A stretch of DNA of 64,000 nt, from positions 62,001 through 126,000 of the forward strand of contig QEYB01001398.1 in assembly GCA_017562135.1 (NCBI GenBank), in the 5' to 3' direction. The position numbers and the translations under genes were made by a program. The notes below the pieces were generated by a model. It was not told where the DNA came from, searched no databases, and was given only the letters and a program-made list of their open reading frames with translations. This DNA is from Dipylidium caninum (taxonomy: Eukaryota; Platyhelminthes; Cestoda; Cyclophyllidea; Dipylidiidae). This document shows, piece after piece, positions 1 through 10,682 of the stretch (positions are counted from its first letter, which is position 1; each line of letters starts with the position of its first letter).

Positions 1-3000
1 GTGCGCATATTGGCCAAAAGTAAGGAAGTAGTCGCTATATTCATGAAAAAGGCGCAAAAAATTCCGTCTATTACCAGGTAAACATAGGATATCAACTACC
101 TCTGCTTTTACGCCACGCAGTGGTTTTAGAATTGTTTCATTTGAGAATAACTATACGGGACTTTCGCTTTTGGCGGTTTGTGATTATCACTGAAGGGAAT
201 GGTCAATAAATCTTCCTCCATGCTGGCAGGGCTGGGTGCCACAAATAAGAAATTTGGAAGCCAAAAACCACACGATTTACTCGAATTGGAATAACAAGAC
301 CAGCTACTTAGAGTACTTAGGAATATATTTAAAAAACTTTCCATCATCAAGATTGCCTGAAAAATAGGTTGAAGTGGGAGTCGTTAGGTCCTATCACCAA
401 CTAAATAGTTTGAGTACCGAAACTTTGAAACTCAGGGTTAATTGCAATTCTACTAAAAACAAAGGACGTGGAAACACATGTAACAGTAAAATTTTGAGAA
501 TTTGAAACCAACGACGGTTAAATCACGTTTATTTCCGCCTCTAATGCCAACGTAGATTTGATGCGAGTATAACTTTTTGACTATTCACTGATTTAGCAGA
601 AATATGAAGTAGCATTCACTTCGAAATCAAAACGTCTCTTCATCAAGAAGTTCAAAGTGCGTTTAATAAAGAAAATTAGGAGATTCGATAAGGGAAATAT
701 AACTACAATATATGCCGAGCAGCTGTATTGGAAGCGTAGACAAATTACGAAGTAGAATCAAAAAGATAAACAAGTGAAAAGTGGAATACTATCGACAGAT
801 CCGTCCAAATAAAAAACGCTCCAATAAAAGGTGAAGTCCAACCAAAAGTGTAACCCATTTAGAATAAAAAGAAAACAATGATTAACAAGGCCGGATAGAT
901 GTAAAAGGGGGGTGTTTTGGACTCAAGTGAGGACATGTGATAGCAATATACATTTAACAATTTTTAGATAGCCGCTTACGTTTTTTAACAAAATGAATCT
1001 TACTAATGTGGGTAAGAGTTTAGCTTACCTCAAATGCTGACGAACATTGATAGACAAAACAGTAATAATCTTGTTTAGAAGTAGAAGAATTTAATATGTC
1101 GCTTTCGAGTGGATGTGTGATGACAACGTAGCCCCGAGTGTCGATACACCTCCTCGCATGGTAAGCGATTTTTTCAGCGCAAAATTTCTGCAGAATTTCA
1201 CCACTTTGTTGATCAAGAATGCTGATTCAAAAAAATTAAGTCAAAACAATATTGCAGTAGCAAGACATATAAAATATACCAACCTAAACTGTGCCGACTT
1301 ATCGGTGAGGGAAAATGAGAGGGAGACAAACGGTTTGACTTGTGATGGAGATTCGGAAAGGCCGGCATTGTGGTCGTTTATCGTTTGGTTGAATGTATTG
1401 TTAATCTCCGTGGGGTCGCATGAGGAGATAATAGGGAGTGAACCAAGGTGAAGAATATTCTTGCAAATTAAGAATTTGGATAAGGATGAAGCTTGGTTCG
1501 ATTGTAAGTCGTCGACTGTGAACAAAAGGATAAATTCAGATGGGTCTACATAAATAAAGCTGGAATGAAACACATAATTAAATGTTCGGGGGAAGAGGGC
1601 GAGCGATTAAGAATGCTTGCCCAGGAGGCAAAACTCCATAAAAGGGAAAACAAGTGGGCCAAAAACTGATGAACAGCTGGAGTAAGCACGGAGGTAGGCA
1701 AAATAAGAAATACGGATACGGGTCCAGCAAGATTATCTGGTTGCAGGGGTTAGGGAAGGATCACGTACAGTAGCAAAGATGATGTATGCAATAAACTCAT
1801 TGATATTCACTCACTAATGCTAAAGAAATATTGCAAGACGCAACGAAACGAGATAGGTATATTAATCCGAATGACTACCGTACGATTTTTTACTTCATAA
1901 CAAACTACACGTTACGCGAGTTTTGATAATCAGGCGAAGGAGAAATGTGGTGCAAAGCATTTCACCAACCGAGCGTATCATCCATCTCCCGAAGTGTAAG
2001 CGGCTTCCAATACCAACTCGACCTTGACATTTTTGCAGTCTTCACAAAACTGCTTTAACCTGTTTTTCAAAGTGATGCAATATTTTTTCCAAAAATTACC
2101 AGGTGTTTTTCTGTTGTAGGTTTGTTTTGTTATATTTTAGGGTCGTGAGACTCGTCTGACTAGTCACTCACGAGAGAACGGGAAAAGTTATTACAACCGC
2201 CTGCAAAACAACTACAACTTCGAGAGGACCTGAGATCCATGTTCCTGTTGGCTCAATTAATTAAACTGGAAGTCTTATCCGGAGTTAACGAAATTAGGCA
2301 GATTTTACCAAGTTCCACTTAGTCCCGCGGTAGCCGAAATCCCGATGTCTTTTTCTGCACTTTAATTTTTGGAACCCTTACACTTTCGATAAGTGGAAGT
2401 CCCCTATGCTGCTCTAAGTCTATAGAACTGGCTTGGTACGTTGTTCTTACTACGAACCGATGCAACTTCATCAGTGCTTTTATTTTAACTCTTTACCTCT
2501 CTCCACCCCCACCATTGTTTTGGTATTCAATATACTTCCACTGTAATACTCAGTCAAAACGTAAATCGAGCAATAAGTTCTTATTTGGAGCTCTTAAATT
2601 AGACCAACAGTCCAGCAACAGATGCTATGTTAATATAGATGAGAGCGATATTTACGATCGTCCCAAAATATATTATCTGGTAAGTCTTTGGTGGTCTTTT
2701 AATTGAATTCGTGAGTCTGTTAAAGGTTCCCTTGGCAGACACATCTATTTAGCAGGACGTGCATCCAACCTTCTCACCGTTTGGTAGCCTCTTTCACGGT
2801 ACCACTGCTCGGCTGCATGGAATGTAAGACCTCCTCACATATCACATGTTGCTAAGTTAAAAGATTATTTCGTTTTTAATGTAGGAAGCAAGATAAAGGC
2901 CAGTTCTGAAAGTCGGAAGAGAATATGACACTGGCAATCGATCGATTTAGTACAGCGGTGATGAGTCATCTCCTGAAAAATCAATGCAAGTGAAGCTTTT

Positions 3001-3410
3001 GAGGCGGTTTGTTTGCTCGAATATGAAATATTGGAAAAAGCAATGAAAAATAGGCATATAGCTCATCGAGGCTTATAAGGAAATAAAGTTATGATTTAGA
3101 TATCCTGTACAACAAAATAAAATTCGTCAAAAAAATCGGTTTGTCGAAGCTACTCTAAGGAGGGACACATTTAAAGTTAAAAAGTACCATATTACCAAAT
3201 GGTAGAGGACTGTATTGCTGGAAATCAAGGGCCCACTTTCTCTGATTCCCAATCTTTTTTCGCTTTTAATGGTCACTAGATCATTAAATTCCCTTAATTG
3301 CCATATAAACTTAAATCGGAAATGTAAATCAATGCATGGCTCTTATTTATTCAAATCAAGATTACAAATGAAAGACAGCCGAGTTTAGATATGACAAAGA
3401 TAACGTAAGA
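1..3410. other. AT-rich stretch without a recognised gene
   Basis: The region has many stops in all frames. The longest open frames (for example around 1113-1451 and 1241-1573) overlap on opposite strands and show no recognisable domain. I see no RNA gene or transposon. A TTTATT at 3346-3351 is a probable poly(A) signal (AATAAA on the minus strand) for the thioredoxin gene ending at 3411. Confidence 0.5.
3346..3351 (-). terminator. Poly(A) signal for the 3411-3770 thioredoxin-like gene
   Basis: AATAAA on the minus strand, about 60 nt downstream of the stop codon at 3411-3413. Spacing and orientation fit a cleavage/polyadenylation signal. Confidence 0.45.
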
Positions 3411-3770
3411 TTACTGTTTTGGGACGTTTCTATCTACAAAGTCAGTTAAATTTTCTAATGTCCTTTTCCCATTGAATGTAGCATAGTTTCCTTTGACGAG
3501 GGTCATTAATGTCGGATATCCTCTGATATTATGTTGCGTCAACTCCTCCTTGTACCTGCTGGCATCGATTCGTCCAAATGCAAGACCTGGATACTTCTTC
3601 GGGAGGGTTTCTGCAGCTTCTCGAAGAATGGGCATTACACTTTCGCAGTGCATACACCATGAGGCGTAAAAAAGAATAACATAGGCAGAAGCTGATTGCT
3701 TCGACCTAGTCTCTATCCCTATCAGCGCATGTGGGTCTAATTCCTTTATTGAAGCTTCGTACCTCGACAT
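3411..3770 (-). CDS. Thioredoxin/PDI-domain protein, downstream copy of a tandem pair
   Basis: A single thioredoxin fold with a Cys-Met-His-Cys active site inside FYASWCMHC and the conserved cis-proline region GYPT. Members of this family catalyse disulfide exchange, usually in the secretory pathway. The open frame continues upstream to 3866, but that extension is Arg/Pro-rich and does not resemble the neighbouring paralog. I therefore start at the Met at 3768-3770 (MSRYEASIKELDPHAL). With this start no signal peptide is visible, unlike the paralog at 4450-4872; an upstream exon could supply one. Roughly half of the residues match the paralog over the thioredoxin fold by eye. The C-terminus ends NVPKQ without a KDEL-like retention signal. 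The fold assignment is firm; the exact 5' end is not. Confidence 0.72.
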   Translation of the reverse strand: MSRYEASIKELDPHALIGIETRSKQSASAYVILFYASWCMHCESVMPILREAAETLPKKYPGLAFGRIDASRYKEELTQHNIRGYPTLMTLVKGNYATFNGKRTLENLTDFVDRNVPKQ

Positions 3771-4449
3771 TGCGTGGGATGGGGAAGGAGGGCGAGGAAC
3801 TACAGAATCCCGCGCATGACCGCGCTCAAAAGCAGACTCGCGGCGCGGCCCCACGTCGTGGCGCACGGGCCAATGGCGTCGCGGCGTGGGTTGACCAATC
3901 AGGCAGGACCCCGGTTCCCGCCTCTGCTCAAGCTGACATCAGCGCCGAGGCCGTGCTCGCGTTGCCCCAAGCCAGGCCTTCATTCAAGGCATTTTATCAC
4001 CCCATCAGCCGTGTTTGGAGCATCGGGGTTCCTTCATGTGTGGCAGTGTTGCTTTGATTCATTCATTTAAATAAGGTGGTGTGTAATATCTCCCTAGTGG
4101 ATGTTTGCTCATTTAATGTCAGAAAATGGGTTGGGGGGAGGGGGGGGGAGGAATATCTACGCTAAAAAATTTCTCTTATTCTATTTCCCCATTAGAAATT
4201 AATGACACTGCGCGCAAGAGGTGGTGGAAGCAGTGTCTGCCTAACGTACAATTATTCACTTCCTCAGATCTCCTTGTAGACTTGAAGGCTCCAAACACGA
4301 GAACACCCTTGTCAATCGGTTAGAGCATTCGTGACCACGTCCTCGAATGATAGAGAAGACAGAATAAATCGAATTTTTGACGTTTATTTGCCCGACGAAA
4401 GAGAAGTGAAAGAGGGGCTGTGGAATTTACCGTTTGAGGTAAGTAGAAT
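3771..4449. other. Spacer between the tandem thioredoxin-like genes
   Basis: About 0.7 kb. The part near 3800-4000 is GC-rich with overlapping open frames on the plus strand that lack any recognisable domain. A G-rich tract with two runs of G lies near 4134-4150. A missing 5' exon of the downstream paralog could lie here, but I could not identify one. Confidence 0.4.
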
Positions 4450-4872
4450 TCAGTATACTCGCCTTTTTTTACTGACGAAGCCGCCCAAGTCTTCAACTGT
4501 TCTCTTCCCGATGTGTTTGGTGTAGGTGCCATTTACCAGGATCATAACTGTGGGATAGCCTCGGATGCCGTAGTTTGTCAGATTCCTCTTGTACTTGCTG
4601 GCATCAATTTTCGCAAAGTAGAGCCCTGGATACTTGATGGGCAATTCCTGAGCGGCCTCCTCGAATGTTGGCATGATTTCCTTGCAAAAGCCACACCAAG
4701 TTGCATAGAAGAGCACTAAGTAGGTGTTGTTTGGCCTCTTGGATAGCGATTCTAAGGCGGCCAGAGCAACTGGATCCACTTCTTGAATATTTCCCTCACT
4801 CATGGACACCAACGCGGCTACGTAAATCGTAAAAAAACACCACATCGACGAAGCCATTGTTGAGTCTGTCAA
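4450..4872 (-). CDS. Secreted/ER single-domain thioredoxin (PDI-like), upstream copy of a tandem pair
   Basis: About 140 residues in one exon. A hydrophobic N-terminal segment (about residues 6-25, MASSMWCFFTIYVAALVSMS) looks like a signal peptide; translation may start at Met1 (4872) or Met6 (4857). The thioredoxin fold follows with the active site FYATWCGFC (Cys60 and Cys63) and the cis-proline region GYPT. This predicts a thiol-disulfide oxidoreductase of the secretory pathway. The protein is far shorter than a classical two-domain PDI, and the C-terminus (KKRRVY) is basic with no KDEL. A run of seven T at 4464-4470 lies in the last codons, so the extreme C-terminus is sensitive to sequencing indels. 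It is paralogous to 3411-3770, in the same orientation. Confidence 0.8.
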   Translation of the reverse strand: MTDSTMASSMWCFFTIYVAALVSMSEGNIQEVDPVALAALESLSKRPNNTYLVLFYATWCGFCKEIMPTFEEAAQELPIKYPGLYFAKIDASKYKRNLTNYGIRGYPTVMILVNGTYTKHIGKRTVEDLGGFVSKKRRVY

Positions 4873-5793
4873 ACCCCTTATCTGTAGGCCCTTTTATAAA
4901 TCATGTTAGCAAATCAAATTGCGTCGGGAACAGGGTGACCACCGGAGAAGCCGCCACTTCACAAAGAGGTTGGACTCGAATTTGTCGAATTCCTTTTCAA
5001 GTGGGTGGCTGAGAGTCACAATTTTTGACAAATTTGACGTGACAGCAGTTGGATCACCCGGTGAATGGGAGGTCCCCCCTTTGGACCGAAGCACTGGCCT
5101 GCCATTCACCAAAAGGCGAAGATGAAGAAATATTCTACCGGTAGGAACTATCTAGCTGGGTTATCTTCGCATCAGTCTATTGAGATTTTCGACGAAATTT
5201 TAGCCACTTTAAAACGTGTGTGTCTAACAGATAACTAAAAATGATCTAAAAAGTGAATTTGATGCATCTGTTTTGGAAATTGGTCCTCTCGGCTATCCAA
5301 AACTAACATCCTGTTACCAAGTTTAATCTTATAAGGCTTTCCTCTAAGTTGACCACCAACCTGCCAGGACCCCCTCAAACGCCCTTTAAGCGCCCCCGTG
5401 GGGGTCGAGGTCTGCTGCAACACCTCGGATATGCTCGAAAGGCTTTTTCCCCGCTTACAATTAAATAATGCAAAAATTGTCCACCTCCTCTGAGGCGGTT
5501 ATTTGAGGGCGGGAAGGAAAGTGAGAGGGAAGGGAACGGAAGAACACCGAAGAGGTGGGTGAAGGACACGCCAGTGAAGTTCGCCCCTCGTAGCTGCGGT
5601 TTATCAGTCTAATGTCACGTGATCGATCGATAGAAGCGTGTAAACGTGTAGTGAGAATGAAAAATCGATAGTGCAAGCGCGGCGCCGACGCGTAATTGGG
5701 CGACATGCGTTAAATTGACGGTGCGACGGACGCTGCGGGCAGGTGGAGAAAGAAGCAAGAGAAAAGGCGAAACAAAGGAGGCACGTGGAGAGA
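4873..5793. other. Divergent intergenic region between thioredoxin-like gene and kinesin
   Basis: The thioredoxin gene reads leftward and the kinesin rightward, so this 0.9-kb interval should hold both promoters. I see no coding exon. The kinesin open frame extends upstream of its first ATG to 5743, where it begins after a CAG, so a spliced 5' exon joined at 5743 cannot be excluded. Confidence 0.45.
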
Positions 5794-8700
5794 ATGCAGG
5801 TGTACCAGGGGAACGTGGCCCAGGCGATGATGACCGCCCAACCGCAGGGTGTAGGAATGCCAAAACAAAGTGACGTGGTCAACGCTTGTGCAATGCCGCA
5901 AGCAGGACAGTCTAAGTATGCCATGATGGTACGGCCTGGGCAGGAGTTGACGACACCACAGGTGCCGATGCCGCAACCCATGATGATGATGCAAAACAGA
6001 CCGGTAATAATACATCCTAGGCAGATGTCTTTGACTCCCCAGCAATTCCCTATGGGAGCACAACCAATGCCTACCGTGGCACAACAACAACAACAACAAC
6101 CACAACATTATTTCATGGAAGCTACAGTACAACAACAACAACAAGGACATTATGATTCCTCGCTGCCTCCGCCTGCCTCGGCGGTACCAGAACCTGTAAA
6201 GCCGTCAACCCAACCCAGAACCTCAATGCTGCAGCAGACTCAGTCGCTGGCAGGCGTTAGGACGGCCGGTGCCCAACAAAGGCCACAAAACCCACCGATT
6301 CGAAAATCAGTTACGATAAATTTAAGGCCACAAATAAATTCTACACCAACAGATGTGCATCAATTAGGAGTCCGTTTTGCAGAGGATACGTTGGTCCCCG
6401 ACATGAATGCTGAAATTTGCCATTTACCCACGGAGATCTCTAATCAAAATGAGTTTACATCCACCAAACCAAATACCACGCCAAGCGTTTCACTCATTCC
6501 AGTTGATTCTACCAGTCGAACAAGCCAGCACAACAACAGCGGGCAGAGTAATCTTCAGTATGCTCAGTTGGCCGGCAACTACATGGCCTATTCGGGAAGC
6601 CTTCATGGATCGCCCAGCGGATTTTATCCCAGCCACGAGGCTCCTTCCGTTGAACCGCCTGTCCTGGAGTATTTCAACACTATTCAACCGCCATCGCAAC
6701 CATTGCAAAATTCAAATCACTTATCTGATCCATCGACCTTTCAGACGTCTCAGCAGCCACCTTCTGATGACCCGCAGCCCTACTTGCTGCCGAAGGCGCT
6801 GAAAGAACTCCCCGAGCATAAAGTGGTGGAGCACTTGGAAGATATTGACGAGGCGCCGGAGACATTTCTCGATAGCAGTTTGATAACTGCTGAACCAGGA
6901 GGAGACTCTCAAACACGAAACGTTGTTGATCCCGCTAGTCATATTAGGATGCTCAAGACTAAACAAACAGTGATGGAGTGTGTCATGCGAAAACTCTTGC
7001 GTTCCATGAAACAGATTCAAGACCTCGAGCCAGAAAGGAAGAACAAGGCAGAGACGGAGGCTGAGCATCGGCTAAAAATGGCGCGAATGATGCAGTTGTT
7101 GATGTTGCAGAGGAAGAATCTCCTACAGCAAATTGACACGTTGACACTGAGCCACGACAGACTGCTACAGAAGCACGAGTGTTTGAAGACCTACTCCGAG
7201 GGGTGTGTCGGGGAGAACTTGGAACTCAATAAGAAGTACCGGAAGTTGTTAACCGAACGCGATAGTAAAGAATCGCAGATTAAGGCCCTCATGCAAATGA
7301 GCTGTAAATTGCAGAAAAAACTGGAAGGTCATGCTCACACAGAGTTGGCGTTGGAGAACACCACATTGGAGATGAAAAAACTCGTCTGCGACAACGAGAA
7401 CCTCAAGACTGCCAACCAACAACTCGAGACGTCCTACACCGAGAGCGTGAAGGAGCGTGAAGCCCTCAACCTGCAGAACAGCCAACTCAAACTCGACCTC
7501 GACCGCCTGCGTGTCGAGCTCGCCAACCACCGAGTCCGCATGGACAAAGTGGCGGCGGAGAACGCGAGTCTGCGCAACCAACTGAGCATCGCCGAGGCGG
7601 GCACCAAGACGGCGGCCAAGAAGAGTGTGGAGTATGGCCAGTTGAAGGAGGCCTACGAGAACCTCCAGTTCGACCACCAGCGTCTGCAGGTGCTCTACAT
7701 CTCCGAGACGGAGACGCGTCGCGAGTTGCACAACCAACTGCAGGAGGTGAACGGCAACATCCGCGTGATCAGTCGCTTCAGACCGGCCGAGGAGCACGAC
7801 GAGACGTTGGAGTCGCCCTTCGAGTTCTGCGCCATGGACAAGGTGTTTGTGTGCGGCAAGTCGCTCCCCTCCACCGTCGCCTACCAGCGTCAGTTGGGCT
7901 TCAGCCAGCCGCAGGCGTACACGGCGCGGGACGAGTTCTACGCATTCAACCGCGTCTTCCAGGAGAATGCCAATCAGGCGGATATTTTCGAGGAAATTCG
8001 TCCCATCATTGGATCATTCGTCGACGGTTACAACGTCTGTATTTTGGCCTACGGACCAACTGGGAGTGGGAAAACCTACACCATGCAGGGCACCAAAACC
8101 TGTCCCGGAGTCTGTCGACGCTCTGTTGCTGAGGTGTTTGCACTCTGTGAACCTCTTGAGGGCATCTGGTGCGCTGAGATCAACATTGCCATGTTTGAGA
8201 TCCACAACGAGGTGATTTACGACCTTTTGGCGCCTCACATCACCCCCATAAAGCTGTGCGACAACGGATCCGATGTAAGGCTAGTGAATGCCGAGGAGAA
8301 GATCACCACCTCGGAGCAGGAGACGATGCATTGGATAGAGAAGGGCTACGTTCGACGCAAGGTGAGCTCCACCCGGCTGAACAGTGAGTCCTCGCGGTCT
8401 CACCTCATCATTCGAATGCACCTCACGTTGGCCAGTTCAATAGACAGCCAGCGACGAACGTCCTCTCTTGTGCTCTGCGATCTGGCCGGCTCCGAGTCCG
8501 CCGAGCGCATAGACGCCAACGAGACACTCCACACGGAGACTGGGTACATCAACCGTTCTCTGGTGACCCTCGCACGCGTATTTGAGACCTTGCGTCGGAA
8601 ATCCGGTCAGTGTGCCTCAACAGGACTGGCCATCCCCTACCGGGACTCCAAACTGACCCACTTGCTCAAGCCGTGTCTCGGCGGGCAGGCCAAATGCGTC

Positions 8701-8847
8701 CTCATCGTGACGGCGTCGCCCGAGCTGAAACACTTGGACCGCACTTTGAAGGCCCTTGAGTTCGCGCAACGTGCTATGCAAGTTTCACTGGGACGACCGG
8801 CGAAGAATAGTCGGATCTTAGCGTCTAATGAGACTCCCCGACCCTGA
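5794..8847 (+). CDS. Kinesin-14 family motor protein (C-terminal motor)
   Basis: One uninterrupted frame of about 1017 residues from the ATG at 5794. The N-terminal third is low-complexity, with Gln runs encoded by CAA repeats (near 6083-6142) and Pro/Ser-rich sequence. A heptad-rich coiled-coil stalk occupies roughly residues 390-645. The motor follows at about 650-1000, beginning with the neck and first strand GNIRVISRFRP. The P-loop is GPTGSGKT (8053-8076), switch I is NSESSRSH, switch II is DLAGSESAERI, and YRDSKLTHLL is present. A neck plus coiled coil before a C-terminal motor is the kinesin-14 (ncd/KIFC) arrangement, so minus-end-directed spindle function is expected from the family. 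All nucleotide-pocket motifs are intact. The lack of introns across 3 kb is unusual here. The 7376-7978 segment is duplicated in inverted orientation at 10711-11312. Confidence 0.9.
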   Translation: MQVYQGNVAQAMMTAQPQGVGMPKQSDVVNACAMPQAGQSKYAMMVRPGQELTTPQVPMPQPMMMMQNRPVIIHPRQMSLTPQQFPMGAQPMPTVAQQQQQQPQHYFMEATVQQQQQGHYDSSLPPPASAVPEPVKPSTQPRTSMLQQTQSLAGVRTAGAQQRPQNPPIRKSVTINLRPQINSTPTDVHQLGVRFAEDTLVPDMNAEICHLPTEISNQNEFTSTKPNTTPSVSLIPVDSTSRTSQHNNSGQSNLQYAQLAGNYMAYSGSLHGSPSGFYPSHEAPSVEPPVLEYFNTIQPPSQPLQNSNHLSDPSTFQTSQQPPSDDPQPYLLPKALKELPEHKVVEHLEDIDEAPETFLDSSLITAEPGGDSQTRNVVDPASHIRMLKTKQTVMECVMRKLLRSMKQIQDLEPERKNKAETEAEHRLKMARMMQLLMLQRKNLLQQIDTLTLSHDRLLQKHECLKTYSEGCVGENLELNKKYRKLLTERDSKESQIKALMQMSCKLQKKLEGHAHTELALENTTLEMKKLVCDNENLKTANQQLETSYTESVKEREALNLQNSQLKLDLDRLRVELANHRVRMDKVAAENASLRNQLSIAEAGTKTAAKKSVEYGQLKEAYENLQFDHQRLQVLYISETETRRELHNQLQEVNGNIRVISRFRPAEEHDETLESPFEFCAMDKVFVCGKSLPSTVAYQRQLGFSQPQAYTARDEFYAFNRVFQENANQADIFEEIRPIIGSFVDGYNVCILAYGPTGSGKTYTMQGTKTCPGVCRRSVAEVFALCEPLEGIWCAEINIAMFEIHNEVIYDLLAPHITPIKLCDNGSDVRLVNAEEKITTSEQETMHWIEKGYVRRKVSSTRLNSESSRSHLIIRMHLTLASSIDSQRRTSSLVLCDLAGSESAERIDANETLHTETGYINRSLVTLARVFETLRRKSGQCASTGLAIPYRDSKLTHLLKPCLGGQAKCVLIVTASPELKHLDRTLKALEFAQRAMQVSLGRPAKNSRILASNETPRP
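7376..7978 (+). repeat. Inverted repeat, arm 1 (within kinesin)
   Basis: This 603-bp segment of the kinesin gene, from late stalk to early motor, recurs on the minus strand at 10711-11312. Line-by-line comparison shows two substitutions and one single-base deletion in the other arm, so identity exceeds 99%. The arms are about 2.7 kb apart. Confidence 0.9.
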
Positions 8848-10682
8848 ACATCTTCCATGTGTCTTCGTGCCTTCCTCTCTCCGCCACTTGGTTGTACAGA
8901 TCTTCCGGGGACCGCGATTTCCTGCTTCTCGCTCGTGGAAATGGCTGAGTTTAACTGAAGTCAATGTGGCACTGTGATTGACTTACCTATGTCCTTCTCT
9001 TCCCCCATTCCTGCTTATTTTTGAGAACTCACATCTCCTCTTCCTTCTGTCCATAAGCGCGAGCTCGTGTAATTACAATTCAGAGGAAAGAACACATTCT
9101 CCATGCCTTCTCGGCCCGGAGGCACCGGGCTTTAACTCGCCAGGGCCTCGGGGTGGGTGGCGCTGACCTCATCCGTCGACGGTCCCCACCGCAGCGGACC
9201 GCGTCTCTACCTGCCGAAATGGGAGGCGATGGTTTCGGCAGAGCGGGGGGCGGGGGAAGGGGAGGAGGTACATCAAAGGTGCCGCCTTGTCTTCACGGAA
9301 TCTTTTAATTCACTCTTGAAAAGAATTATCGGTGTTTTCCTCCTTCCATACCTACTCAAAATTTTATGATTACTGTTTTCACTGGAGACAGCACAAACCA
9401 TCATTCCCCTTTTCTTGAAATAATTCAATTAGATTAAACTGACAAATTAGTTACTTCTTAAATGTACTAATCTCAGGCCTGAATTAATTCCCCATTCCTT
9501 CGAACCCTCTTCATCTTCCTCCTTTACCGTCTGCCTGTCTGTCTTTTCATCCGAGCTGGCTTTATCCGACTTCGGCGCAGACGTCAACGCAGCGGAGGCC
9601 AGAGTTGGGCCTCGGCGAGGAGTCAAAGCTTTTTTATGATCACTCAGATCGCCGACGCCTGACAGCCCTCCCGTCTGGCGACTCTGACGCGTGAAGCCGA
9701 TGAAAAGTCGTAAACTGTGTTAATCTCAGTCCTCTTCTTTCTTCACCCTCCCCCTCCCCCCCCCTCTCTCTCTCTCATGTTCTGCTCGCTTCACATGCCA
9801 CTTCTCCAACATCTCCAAGTCTTCACCACCACCACCACCACCATTACCATTCATCATCATCATCATCGGCATCATCATCACCCTCGGTTGTGACCAACTT
9901 CACCTGGCACTTGGCATTAGGCGGTGTTGTGTGAGGAGTGGGACGAGGGAATGCTTCTTGGCTCCCTGACAGGTGCCTTTGTCAGGGTCGAAGGGCTGAC
10001 GGGACGTCTGTTAAGGCCGAAGCCTCGAAAATGAGGTACATGGGCGGGGGGGGGGTTTCTTGCACTCTTCTATTGGACAGGGAGGTGTGGACGCCCATAT
10101 AACCACTCAGGGAGTGTACAACGAAGGGGACACGCCTCTCGCCATGCCTGAACCCCCTCCATCGGGCCGAGAGAATCGTCTGTCCTCGTAGGCGCCTTTT
10201 TTTGGGGAGGCGGACGCATTGGACGGCTTCTCGCCGCGAGGCGTCTCGATGCACCGCATTACGGACGCCGTCGCGACGGCGAGACTCGGCAGAAGGCCAC
10301 ATTGTTGCTGCTAAACTAGCCAGTCGAGTGCTGTGAAGGGCCTAAGAAGCCACTGAGGCAGACACCGACTCCGCCGAGCACGGAACGGACGGCTGGAAGA
10401 CGCGAGGCAGTTCAGAGGTCCCAAGTCCTTGTGGGCATGCAAATTGGTCCGCAGCCGAGTGACGCGCCGGTCTTGGATGGAGAACTGAAAGTGTCGAGGC
10501 TACACTCAAACGCAGTAGAGTAGCGTTAATAAGAGAACGCGATAAGATCATCCCCTCCACTGCCAAGGGCGGCTTAGGAAGGCAGGCACAATTCACCTGG
10601 TCAGCAATCGCTGTTTGTGTCGTGAGCCTCCTCCTCCCGCGTTCCCAACGGACTCTGCGATAATAACATTTCCGGTCATGTG
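8848..10682. other. Kinesin 3' flank and spacer between the inverted repeat arms
   Basis: No gene was recognised. The interval is pyrimidine-rich in places and holds triplet repeats at 9824-9882. Open frames at 9982-10302 and 10342-10842 (minus) have no domain; the latter only runs into the duplicated kinesin arm in another frame. Confidence 0.5.
9824..9882. repeat. CAC/CAT trinucleotide microsatellite
   Basis: A CAC/ACC run at 9824-9843 is followed by an imperfect CAT run at 9851-9882. It lies in non-coding sequence between the kinesin and its inverted copy. Confidence 0.85.

Noticed and set aside
1113..1573. Opposing open frames of about 110 codons in the AT-rich left end
   Set aside because: They overlap on opposite strands, lack motifs, and have composition like the surrounding non-coding DNA.
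7249..7797. 182-codon open frame antisense to the kinesin stalk
   Set aside because: Leu/Val-rich shadow of the coiled coil; its repeat at 10892-11254 only reflects the inverted duplication.
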